Source: Halicephalobus mephisto (taxonomy: Eukaryota; Nematoda; Chromadorea; Rhabditida; Panagrolaimidae). From it: a stretch of 64,000 bases of DNA. The stretch is taken from contig SWDT01000049.1 in NCBI GenBank assembly GCA_009193035.1, positions 434,001 to 498,000 on the forward strand, written 5' to 3'. Below, piece after piece: positions 55,318 to 64,000 of the stretch (positions are counted from its first letter, which is position 1; each line of letters begins with the position of its first letter). The translations under genes and the position numbers were made by a program. The notes under the pieces were generated by a model. The model was not told the DNA's origin. It searched no databases and saw nothing but the letters and a program-made list of their open reading frames with translations.

Positions 55318-55771
55318 CAACACGATAAATCTTTTTTAAGATTGTTAGCAGTATCTCTGGATCTGTGACGTTATCGCCGTTCCGATCAAAACAACAAAGC
55401 TATAAAAACTTGATTCCAAAACGGACAGAAATTTTTACCGTCTTAGCAGGGATTTTCGTGGTGGGAATTCCTGTTCGGTTCCATCTTACAAAAAACAAGA
55501 AATCATCGGTGGATTTAATTAATCATTTTTTCTTGATCATTTGTGAAATTAAAATAAAATCAGTTTGAACTTTGAAATTCCAGTGAATTTACATAATCCA
55601 ATTTTAAAACCTCTTTCTCATTTTTCTTTGTTCTGTTGCTCTTGACGGGAAATTTACCAATTTATGTTCTTCTGTTCTTGACGGGAAATATACCAATTTA
55701 TGTTCTGTTACTTTTGACGGGAAATTTACCAACTTATGTTTTGTTGTTCTTGACGGGAAATTTACCAATTT
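55318..55771. other. Upstream region of the secreted-protein gene
   Basis: 55350-55620 is unique, with a short open frame ('AGIFVVGIPVRFHLTKN') lacking recognisable homology. 55625-55775 is the 36-bp repeat described separately. Confidence 0.5.
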
Positions 55772-55780
55772 ATGTTCTGC
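55625..55780 (+). repeat. 36-bp tandem repeat carrying ATG codons, in 5' leader
   Basis: Four copies of 'ttcttgacgggaaatttacc' plus 'aatttatgttctgtt'. Each copy contains an ATG. The first three ATGs open five-codon frames that stop at TGA in the next copy; the fourth is the start codon of the gene at 55772. If transcribed, these would be repeated upstream open reading frames. Confidence 0.85.
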
Positions 55781-56353
55781 TTACTGATTGGGCTTTCCTT
55801 TGCTGTTAATGCCATTCATATAAATGACGTTTCTGCTGCACATACTACCGAACCGCTTCGAATCCACAAAGCCTCATTTTTTAGCGATAAATTCGGCTCG
55901 AACTTTTTAAGAGATTCTCAGAAGTCAAATAAAATTCCGAACATTTGCATCTTCTGTCTTGATGAAGGTAAGCAATATTACAGTGAGTTTGTTCCTGTTT
56001 TTGAAAAAGCCCTCAAGGAAGCGTTCGAAAATCCGACGAATAAGAATCTGGATTTTTTGTACAAGATCCACAAGAGGATTCTGATCGGCGCCATCGTCCT
56101 GCTGACGACAAACAAGGAATACAAAGATCACGTCATCGGTGGAGTGCTCAAGAAAGAACCCGACGTGCTCAAACTAATGTACCAGTTAGACACTTTCTAT
56201 CACGACCACATTTACGGCCATATTCCCACCAATAAAACAAAGAAAATCGTTCAAGAATTCTACAAACAGATCAAGAAACCCGAATATGGAGGATATTTGA
56301 CGTCGTTGCTTGTGCTTCTGAAAAAACGGAATTATTCATTGAAGTCTTCATAG
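55772..56353 (+). CDS. Secreted protein of unknown function, single exon
   Basis: 193 aa, no intron. A signal peptide at the N terminus ('MFCLLIGLSFAVNA'), then a mature part rich in Lys, Tyr and His, with 'FCLDEGKQYYSEFVPVFEKA' and 'YHDHIYGHIPTNKTKKIV'. Two Cys ('CIFC') near residue 59. No transmembrane segment apart from a mildly hydrophobic stretch around 'ILIGAIVLLTT'. I do not recognise a domain; the helix-rich pattern suggests a small nematode-specific secreted family. The start codon is supplied by the last copy of a tandem repeat. AATAAA at 56377 would end the mRNA 24 bp after the stop. An upstream non-coding exon remains possible. Confidence 0.72.
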   Translation: MFCLLIGLSFAVNAIHINDVSAAHTTEPLRIHKASFFSDKFGSNFLRDSQKSNKIPNICIFCLDEGKQYYSEFVPVFEKALKEAFENPTNKNLDFLYKIHKRILIGAIVLLTTNKEYKDHVIGGVLKKEPDVLKLMYQLDTFYHDHIYGHIPTNKTKKIVQEFYKQIKKPEYGGYLTSLLVLLKKRNYSLKSS

Positions 56354-56376
56354 TCGGTTTGTTTCTGAATCGGTTG

Positions 56377-56382
56377 AATAAA
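56377..56382 (+). terminator. Poly(A) signal of the secreted-protein gene
   Basis: AATAAA just after the stop codon, followed by 'atattgattttag'. Confidence 0.6.
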
Positions 56383-57307
56383 ATATTGATTTTAGAAATG
56401 ATTATTTTTAGCAATTCTACAGAGCAAATCCTCAGACTAAAAATAGAATTTCTGCAGAAATTAATGAAAATCAATATTAACGAAACCTAAAAACTTCATA
56501 ATGTTGATAGTTATCAAAAACTTACAAATTATACCTTGGATCACGGTACTGACAGGTTTTTTCCACGGTCATCACGATACCAACCTCGTTTACCATATCT
56601 TCCGTCTGTCGTGGCAATTACGGTCTATCGGAAAACGAAAACGTCGGACGCTTCGTTTTGAAATGGTTTAAAATCACACCCTCCAACTCTCCTTTCATAT
56701 TTTTACTACTTTTGTAAATTTTATGTGAAAAAAACCATGGAAAAAATACTTTAAAAATTTACTGTAAGATAGAATAGTTTCAAGCCAAACATTTTTGAAT
56801 CTAAAAACCATAAAACCGCGCATATTAAATGTCGCTGTAGGACTCATGAGAACCTACTGTAAAGTAACTCCCCAAGTTCCTTTAGTTAGTTTAGAACTTC
56901 TTCATATAGCAGTAAACTTTTCGTTTTTTAATATCTTCCGCATTTTTTGATTTTTTATTCCAATTTTTCCTTCATATGAATTTTTCCACTACTTAGCATA
57001 GCTTATCTTTTAGAATCTTTCTGATTTTTAATTTCCAAAAATTCAAAATCTTGAGGAGAATTTGCATCTGCATCTTCTCTCTACAAGAACAAGCGCTACT
57101 CACAACGACTTTATATCCAACAATATTTTAAACGACAAAATCCAGTCTGAAGGCCAACAACTTTAACTTCTTATACACATTCACAATTAGATTCCGATTG
57201 ATGTCGCCATCTTTGTTAATAACAAAAAACTAGTAATTTCCGGACAAGTTTATAATGTAAAACCCCAGACCAAGAACGGAATTTTCGTAAAAATAATTAA
57301 CCAAAAA
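56383..57307. other. Intergenic region 3' of the LUC7 gene
   Basis: Apart from the exon remnant at 56530-56660, unique AT-rich DNA. 56690-57110 has no repeats or exons; 57110-57300 lies just beyond the LUC7 stop codon. Confidence 0.5.
56530..56660 (-). pseudogene. Decayed copy of the LUC7 arginine-rich exon
   Basis: On the - strand the segment aligns by eye over about 120 bases with the RS/RD-rich exon of the LUC7 gene (57371-57615). It shares 'gttttcgttttccgatagac' against 'gctctcgttctccggtagat', then 'cacgacagacggaagatatg' against 'cgcgacagacacagaagaga'. The frame has stops (after 'HDRRKIW') and several indels. It lies on the same strand about 700 bp downstream of the functional exon, so it looks like a partial tandem duplication that decayed. 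Confidence 0.7.
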
Positions 57308-58425
57308 TCAATGTCGGCGACGACTGAAAAGTTGAGGTGATTATTCTTGATGAAGGGCTCTAGAACTCACCGATCATAGTCCGAATCCCGATCACGATAA
57401 TGACGGTCGTGACGGCTTTTATCTCTACGGTCGTCGCGGTACCTGTCTCGTCTATCATCTCTTCTGTGTCTGTCGCGACGGTCACGATCTACCGGAGAAC
57501 GAGAGCGTCTTGGAGATCTTCGAGGGGAGCGTCGGGGACTTCGTCTGTCACTCGGGCCGATAGTTCCCTCCTGTTCTGCTTTCCTCTTTGCCTCCCGACG
57601 TTGCTCAATCATTTCCTGTAAAATTAATGTTACTACAGGAGTATATTAACAACCAACCTTCATCTCCTTGTACCACGCTCGTATGTCAACCATCCCGTTG
57701 TGCATTCTGCCTCCGTAGTGATCAGCCAGTCGGGACTCATGATCTAAAATGTTCAATTGGGCACCACAGTCGTCACATACACGGAGTCGTTGCTGCGTCG
57801 GGTTAGAAGCTCTCAGTTCAGCCTGCAAAGTCAACGATTAGAAACATTCACGAAGCTAACCAAACCTCCAGCTCCCGTTTCTTTCGTTTCATGTCCTCGA
57901 CCGTCTTCGCAAGTTCCATGGATTCCTCTACCTTCCCATCGTTACCTAGTTCTTCAACCTTCGCCAACGTCTGACTGATCTTCTCCGTCAAATCGGCGAT
58001 TTTCTGGGATTTCATAAAATCTTGACTATCTTGTTGTCCAACAGCATCACGTTCAACTTTCTCCTTGATTTTCTCTACTTCGGCATCAATAATCTTAATC
58101 GTCTCCTCAATTTCATCAAAAGCCTAAAAACGGCGGTTTTTATATGAAAGAACATAAAAAATTGACAACAAACCTCAACGTCATAATAATGGTCTTGTTT
58201 CTCCTGGGCTCTTTCATAATCAGCTTTATGGGCTGGCTCATGCATCTTTCGACACGTAATAAACGGTTCCAATCTGGTATCTGTGAGTTTGTCCTTCGGG
58301 CAACACCCTATCAAGTACAATCGACAGACTTGACGTGAGTAATAGGGTGGCAGCTTCCTTCCTTCTTCCTCCTCCCGTTGAGCTCCCATCAGTTGGGCAA
58401 TCATTTCACGCATTACGTCCGTCAT
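57308..58425 (-). CDS. LUC7-like U1 snRNP-associated splicing factor
   Basis: Five exons, 311 aa: 58425-58174, 58123-57866, 57822-57658, 57615-57371, 57323-57308. LUC7 proteins bind the U1 snRNP and help choose 5' splice sites in the nucleus. Two zinc fingers: the CCCH type near the N terminus ('VCRLYLIGCCPKDKL' to 'CRKMHEP') and the C2H2 type ('CDDCGAQLNILDHESRLADH'). A coiled coil covers about residues 85-170 ('AFDEIEETIKIIDAEVEKIK'). The tail is an RS/RD domain ('RRSPRRSPRRSPRRSRSP', then Arg-Asp repeats), a target of SR-protein kinases. Length and layout match the C. elegans LUC7L orthologue. The last exon encodes only five residues, after an in-phase splice. It shares a short promoter with RAD17. 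Confidence 0.95.
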
Positions 58426-58643
58426 CTTGAAGATTCTTAGAGATCAATTTAGTAGAAAATAAGAAGAAGGAGAGACGGAAAATAGAAACAAGAAAATCGA
58501 ACAAGAAAAAGAAGACCGCCAAGCTTTGATTTTCCGTTCGGGAGTCGTCAAAGCGCGGCGAATTTTTTTCGAAATCTTCCTTTACTAATCCTTGATTAAT
58601 TCCCATCTTTCGCTGCTTTTTGGATTTTTTCATATATGGAACG
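58426..58643. promoter_or_regulatory. Shared bidirectional promoter region (LUC7 / RAD17)
   Basis: Only 218 bp separate the two divergent start codons. The interval contains 'ccgttcgggagtcgtcaaagcgcggcgaa', a locally GC-rich stretch around 58540-58560, and no TATA box, as is common for housekeeping genes. Confidence 0.6.
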
Positions 58644-61348
58644 ATGGCGAGTCGCTCGTTTCCCTTGAAGGTTACTTCCTTATCCCAATTCAGATCAATG
58701 CCGTCGTTTGATTCTTTCGAATTCAACGAGAACTCTCCTGTTCAACTCAAAAGATCCAAGAGGTCCCTCACGATCCGCGAAAGATCCGTCACACAGAGCC
58801 AGTTCTCCACTCTCGATGAAGATTTCCATGATCCTGTTGAGAAGGAAGACTGTAAGCCGGCCAAACAAGCAAGAATGAAAAAAATCAAAGAACGGAAAAG
58901 CGAAAGTAAGTTTTGTCCTTTAAATTCTTTATTTATAAGCAAAACGATTTACTGTTGGGACATACTTTGGTGTAAATTATGGTATTTTTTGTATTTATTA
59001 ATGCTTTCATGGACAACTATTAACATTTGAGGGTGGACAAAGGGTTTTATACAGTATAGGAAACTAATCTAGAACGTCCTAAATTCAGCTAGATAGAAGA
59101 TAGATCTAAAAATCAATTACGAAATTGTCCAGGATTACGAAATCACGGAAAATCAAAGTTGTCTCGTAGGCCACTTTCGTTTCTGACAACTTCTAGAAAT
59201 TCCCCTCGAGACCATTTCGCAGTAAAGTTTATTTTTGATTTTTAAGATAGTATGATTTAAGATCCATCTTTTTTTAGTGAAAAAACATCCTGTATCAGCC
59301 GATGACTTAGAGCCTAAGGATAGTGACGAACTTGCTGTTCATCCTAGGAAGATCAAAGAGGTTGGTCGATTTTGTAGTGAAATTTTTAATGATCCTCCTC
59401 AGGTCCGTGATTGGATTGAGGACAAGGTCAAATGTGACAAAGGACCGAAACTATTACTTATCACTGGGCCATGCGGATCGGGGAAAACCACTACTATCAA
59501 GGTCCTATGTCGTGAGATGGGAATCGAGCTGATCGAAGCCGAACATCAAGAAGGAGGAGAATTCGATTTCAATTCTATGGAATTTGAGAAGGCAGATTCC
59601 ATTTTTTTCACATTTATGAGGTCTTGTGAATACAATTCAGTCTCTTCGAGACAGACGAAAAAAAGACTGGTCTTGATCGAACATTTGCCGAATCTGTTCT
59701 ACAGGTTGGGATTTTAATTTTTTATTTTGTGAAAGATTTCGAAATTAGAAAGTTTTCGGAATTCTCCAAATTCCTGTAAAAATTTTGAAATATTCTAAAA
59801 TTTTCTGAAAACTTTCGGAATCTTCTAAAATCAGATGAAAGATTTTGAATTCTGCAAATTTCGAAAGTTTCTAGAATTTTCCAGTTTTGGGAATTTTTAG
59901 AATCATCTGAAGTTTGTAATTTTGAAAGTTTACGAAAGTAGAAAATTTGTATGGAAGTAATTTCTTAATAGTTACTGTTTTTCACTTTTTTCAATTTTTT
60001 TACTTTTTTCAATTTTATTATTTATGGACTCTTCAGGGACCCTCATCGGCTTAGGGAAATCTTGTCAGAATTCACTTGTACCAGAACCATGTTCGTTATT
60101 ATCATGTCTACAATTGAGAACTGCTGGGATCTGAGTCCATCGAGAATATTCCCTGAGGCGACGATGGCTGCTCTAGGAATGCAGCATATCAAGTTCAATT
60201 CTGTTGCTCAAACCTTCATGAAGAACGCTTTGAAGAGGATATTCGCCCTATGTGACACTAGAGTCAGTGATGCTTGTCTCAAAAGCATCGTTGAATCAGC
60301 CGATGGCGATATTCGATCAGCAATGAATACTGTCAATTTTTCAACTTCTGAAAAAGCTATTTCGCAACATTTAACAACATCCATCAATCATTTATCGACG
60401 TTTCATTATGTGGGGAAAATTATGCACGCCAAAAGAGCAGACACATCTTCTCAAGATTGGAGATTGTCGGAGAACTTGCTGAAGGACAGAAGATGGGCAA
60501 GACCGAAGCCACCCAAGGATGATGTGAATTATCTTGTAGAAATTACAAGGTTCACTGAATCGAGATTGGCAGATTACGTCTTCGAACATGAACCTAATTT
60601 TTGTCCTTCTATTGAATCTGGAACCAGGGTTTTAAGGGATCTATGTGAATTTGATGCTATTTTGAATGGGGTAGAGTACCAGTTGAGACCAGTAGTGGAC
60701 CATTACTATGGAGAAGTAAGTTTTTTAAACTCAAATTTGAATAATTTTTGTGTTTACGGAGTCGAAAAAGATGATTTTAATTTTTAATGGAAAATAACAA
60801 GTAAAAATAAAAATTAACATAATTGGTAAAATTGTTTTTATTACTGTAATGTAGTTAATTTATGTACGGGAGATTTTTGGGATTTTAAAAAAAATAATTT
60901 TTTTATAATGAAGTTTAATTTTCAGGTGACAATTAGATCAACAATGTTCCACAATTATCGTTCGACGGATGAACCATTGAAGAATAATTTTTATGGTTTT
61001 TTGAAACCGAAAATGTGGGATCTTCAGAAGGCCAGTAATGAGAAGAAACTTCAACTGCTTCAGAAACTTCCGAAATTGAGATTTCCTGATTTGTTCACGA
61101 CGTTAACACCACTTATTCCGTTGGCGAATATTTCTTTGACGAATGATGTAAGATTGATGTTTGAAGAATTGAGTTTGACGAAACTTTTGGGAACGACTCA
61201 TGGAATCATCAAAATCAATCCTCGTACGAGAATCTGGAAAACCGTGGAACAGGAAAGAGCGACGGTCAACACGTTTCTGAATCCAGGACTGGAAAAACGA
61301 TTTAATAACTTTGTAATTGAAGAATCTGATGACGATGATGATTGGTAG
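58644..61348 (+). CDS. hpr-17: RAD17 checkpoint clamp loader
   Basis: Four exons, 596 aa: 58644-58905, 59278-59704, 60037-60715, 60926-61348. RAD17 replaces RFC1 in an alternative clamp loader that puts the 9-1-1 clamp on damaged DNA and activates ATR signalling in the nucleus. The AAA+ domain has a Walker A 'GPCGSGKTTT' (about residue 146), a Walker B-like 'RLVLIEHLPNLFYR', and sensor-type sequence 'STIENCWDLSPSRIF'. The region 'LKSIVESADGDIRSAMNTV' is the helical lid common to RFC-like proteins. The C terminus ends in an acidic stretch (EESDDDDDW). Exon 2 begins by completing the ATG-like codon at the junction, so the peptide reads KSE-MKKHP across it. The gene symbol follows the C. elegans RAD17 orthologue, assigned from memory. 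Confidence 0.92.
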
Positions 61349-61759
61349 TCGTGTAATACGGGTATTTGTAAAGATTTTGTATTTTGAAAATTTGCATTTT
61401 TCGAGATTATCTGATTAGTGAAAATTTAAATTAAAAATAACTAGTCAAAAGTAGGTTGTCTACAGTAATTACTGGTGTTTTCTCGAGGGTAATACAGTAA
61501 GCGGTAATTTTGAAAATTTTAGGGTTTTTTTAAAACTAAAGTTTTTTGATTTTTAGTTTTTTTAAAAATAAAAAATTTTTGTTTTTATGGAAAACTGAAA
61601 ATTTTTAATTTTTTTTAATTTTTACTGAAAAAAATGAAAAACTGAAGATTTTTAATAATAATTTATTTTTTTATTATATTTTATAATTTTATTTTTCGTT
61701 ATCTGGATTTGGAAAATTTTTTGGTCTACAGTATTATTTTAGATTTTTGGAGTTTTTCT
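61349..61759. other. Short intergenic region
   Basis: AT-rich, containing 'ctacagtaattactgg' and T-rich tracts. It holds the 3' UTR of RAD17 and the promoter of the potassium-channel gene. No other feature seen. Confidence 0.5.
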
Positions 61760-63345
61760 ATGAAGACAATTTTTAAAAAATCAAATATCCTTCTGAAGTC
61801 CCAGAAACGTCACAAAAAAAAACTTTTTTGTTTTTTTTCTTATTTCTTAATTTTGGTCATCTATACCGTAATTGGAGCGCTGATTTTTTGGGTAAGTTTA
61901 TTGATTTTTAAATTTGTAATTTTTGTATTTTAGAATCAACTAGAAAATCCAATTTTTTCTTTTTTTTCTGGCGGATATGTGGATCAATGTCGAAAAATAA
62001 AAATAAAAAAAATTTTAAAAGAAATAAATCAAAAAAAATTGGAAAATTACAGTATTTCTAATTTAGAAGTCGTCATCAATGATTCATTTACAGTAATGGA
62101 AAATTGTCTAAAGTAAAATTTATATATGAAAATTAATTTTTTTTTTAATTTTAGGAATTTAATTAAAAAAAATAAAAAAACCGATTTTGATTCATTTGTG
62201 GATGCTGCCATGTATTCCATCACGGTTTTCACTACAGTAGGATATGGAGATCTGGTTGCTAATTCGGTCTTGAGCAGATTTTTGACGATGATCTATGCTT
62301 TGATCGGGATTCCTCTCTACATTGCCTTCATTTCTGATCTCGGTGATTTCATCGGAACCAAAATTATCCGTTTCGGAATGTTTCTTCGAAATTGCATCCA
62401 ACGATATCGGAAGAAGTAAGTTTATTTAACAAAAAAAACTAAATATTAAATTTCCGCAAAATCATAATTTAAGATTTTTTCAAAATTCCCGCGCACCGTA
62501 ATTCCAAGTTTTCGTTCAAAGACAGTTTTTTTGAATGTCTTGTTATTTTTGAAATTCCCGCGTACCGTAATTCCAAGTTTTCGTTCAAAGACAGTTTTTT
62601 TAATATCGTTATTTTTGAAATGCCCGCGCACCGTAATTCCAAGTTTTCGTTCAAAGACAGTTTTTTTGAATGTCTTGTTATTTTTGAAATGCCCGCGTAC
62701 CGTAATTCCAAGTTTTCGTGCAAGGATTTGATTTTTCTTAAGTAATTGAAAATCATGAATTTTTTAAAATTCTTTTTTAATTTTTATTATTTCAGAAGAA
62801 AGTTAACATCAAATGAGAAAACAAGACCTCTCTCGCGTTGGTCGAGGTTTCTGATGATTTTTATTTCTTTTTTCGTTTTTTTTGTTTTTGTTAGTCTGAT
62901 TACGAAATACGTGGAAGAACTCGCGAATCCGGATTTCCAATGGACATTCATGGATTCTTTTCATTTTGTATTCACTACCATAACCCTCATTGGATTTGGA
63001 GATATACTGACAGAACATTTAACTTATGTTTTGATTCATTTTCCGTTTTTAATCATCGGCCAAACTCTCTGCGCTTTGATGTTTTATTTCCTCCAGGTTT
63101 TTTTTATTTTTATTTTTAACTACAGTAAATCTCAGAGATTTGTCCGTTACGAATTCCCTCATTTCGTGGCGAATGCTTGTTCGAAGATGAATAAAGATGT
63201 GGATATCCGGATTTCTAGAGACATTACAACTTTGAAGAAACAAGATTCTGAAAAAATTGAAAACGGAAATTCTGAAGAAGAAAACGGTTTTCCTGTCAAG
63301 ATGGAAGATGACCAAGTAGCTACAGTAAGATCTGAAAACTCTTAG
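61760..63345 (+). CDS. TWK two-pore-domain potassium channel
   Basis: Four exons, 373 aa: 61760-61891, 61934-62112, 62155-62415, 62796-63345. A K2P leak channel of the plasma membrane, working as a dimer. Helix M1 is 'FFSYFLILVIYTVIGALIFW'. The first pore has the filter 'TTVGYGD' (in 'SITVFTTVGYGDLVA'), the second 'TLIGFGD' (in 'VFTTITLIGFGDILT'). M2, M3 and M4 are 'MIYALIGIPLYIAFISDL', 'FLMIFISFFVFFVFVSL' and 'LIIGQTLCALMFYFLQ'. C. elegans has nearly fifty twk genes; I cannot say which is closest. The extracellular cap between M1 and pore 1 is Lys-rich and divergent. 63097-63125 looks like a 29-nt intron (GT...CAG) but removing it would end the protein at once, so it is kept as coding. The tail is acidic/Lys-rich. 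AATAAA lies at 63375. Confidence 0.92.
62480..62745. repeat. Tandem repeat, about 65-70-bp unit, in potassium-channel intron
   Basis: Four copies of a unit with 'cccgcgcaccgtaattccaa' and 'gttttcgttcaaagacagtt', alternating 'gcgcaccg' and 'gcgtaccg', with 'gaatgtcttgttatttttg' in alternate copies. Confidence 0.9.
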
Positions 63346-63374
63346 AATGGCCTGAGGCAAAAGAAGGAAATATT

Positions 63375-63380
63375 AATAAA
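63375..63380 (+). terminator. Poly(A) signal of the potassium-channel gene
   Basis: AATAAA 29 bp after the stop codon, in 'tattaataaagataaac'. Confidence 0.6.
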
Positions 63381-63519
63381 GATAAACAAACTAATTTTTT
63401 TTAAATTTTATCTTCAAAAATTCGCTGATTTTTTGTTTAAATTTTCTTCTACTACTCTATCCAGAAGTTTTAGAAGAGTCTTCAGATACGATATCTTTTT
63501 TAATACAAAAAGAGTACAC

Positions 63520-64000
63520 TAAAACGGCTCTAATGTACCAGATACATGATATTCAATGCACCAGTATATTGAACATAATATATCGGTATCAACTTAATGT
63601 ATCGATATATTGAATACAATGTACTGGTATTACACTTAATGTATCGACACATTGAATATAATATATCCGATAAATCAGAGTCGTTTTAATGTATCTATAA
63701 GTTACATACAATGTACTGGTATCAACTTTATATGTTGGTACATTGAATATAATATATCTGATAAATCAGAGTCGTTTCAATGTACTGATACTTCTTCTTT
63801 ATCTCAGTGTTTATCCCGCATTATTCAGGATCCGCTTACAATATCGCACGAAAATTACAAACATAAGACAACATTTAAATTTGACGATCATGATTGCGGA
63901 TATTCTTGATATGACTGATTCCTTCTTGATGACCGACGTCTCGTTTACCCCAAATTCTTCTTTATCTTAGTGTTTATCCCGCATTATTCAGGATCCGCTT
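63520..64000. repeat. Repeat cluster at the window end
   Basis: 63530-63780 has six to seven degenerate copies of 'aatgtatcgatatattgaat' plus 'acaatgtactggtatcaac' (about 35-45 bp). 63796-63838 and 63959-64000 share a direct repeat ('ctttatc', 'tcagtgtttatcccgcatta', 'ttcaggatccgctt'), so a unit of about 163 bp begins and probably continues past the window. No gene. Confidence 0.75.

Overview
The window is a stretch of nuclear chromosome from a nematode, most likely a rhabditid close to Caenorhabditis. The reasons are: very AT-rich intergenic DNA with many short tandem repeats and the motifs 'ctacagtaat' and 'cagtaattac'; small spliced exons with GTAAGT donors and TTTTCAG acceptors; acceptor-like sites directly upstream of several start codons, as expected for spliced-leader trans-splicing; and nematode-typical families (serpentine chemoreceptor, DB module, OAC acyltransferase, DUF4781, DM-domain factor). 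All gene models were built by hand from reading frame, splice sites and phase. Each model closes in frame, but none has transcript support.

Layout. 1-6.1 kb (-): two tandem paralogous bZIP genes. 7.0-10.1 kb (-): beta-COP (copb-1). 10.8-13.7 kb (+): a ULP/SENP6-7-type SUMO protease followed 187 bp later by proteasome subunit beta-3 (pbs-3), possibly one operon. 16-19.7 kb (+): a DM/DMA-domain transcription factor close to dmd-4. 20.4-28 kb (-): a 13-exon Cys-loop ligand-gated channel with repeat-filled introns. 29.5-32.9 kb: a mobile-element zone with a tRNA-derived SINE-like insertion bearing a 15-bp target duplication and a decayed RTE-type non-LTR retrotransposon. 33.3-35.6 kb (+): an OAC-type membrane acyltransferase with SGNH domain. 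36.3-40.8 kb: two Polinton-like gene remnants flanking a 14-exon gene with two ZZ fingers and DUF4781. 42.7-45.6 kb (-): a secreted DB-module protein. 48.9-51.0 kb (-): an SRE-class chemoreceptor. 53-54.1 kb (-): a type II carbohydrate sulfotransferase. 55.8-56.4 kb (+): an unrecognised secreted protein. 57.3-61.3 kb: divergent LUC7-like splicing factor (-) and RAD17 checkpoint clamp loader (+) sharing about 218 bp of promoter. 61.8-63.3 kb (+): a TWK two-pore potassium channel.

Three copies of a 229-230-bp element beginning TGTTGG and ending CCAACA (41.1, 49.4, 55.1 kb) are probably solo LTRs. Two carry perfect 5-bp target duplications, and one lies inside a chemoreceptor intron. Housekeeping genes (copb-1, pbs-3, LUC7, RAD17) have compact introns. 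The neuronal and accessory genes have introns and flanks packed with minisatellites and palindromes.
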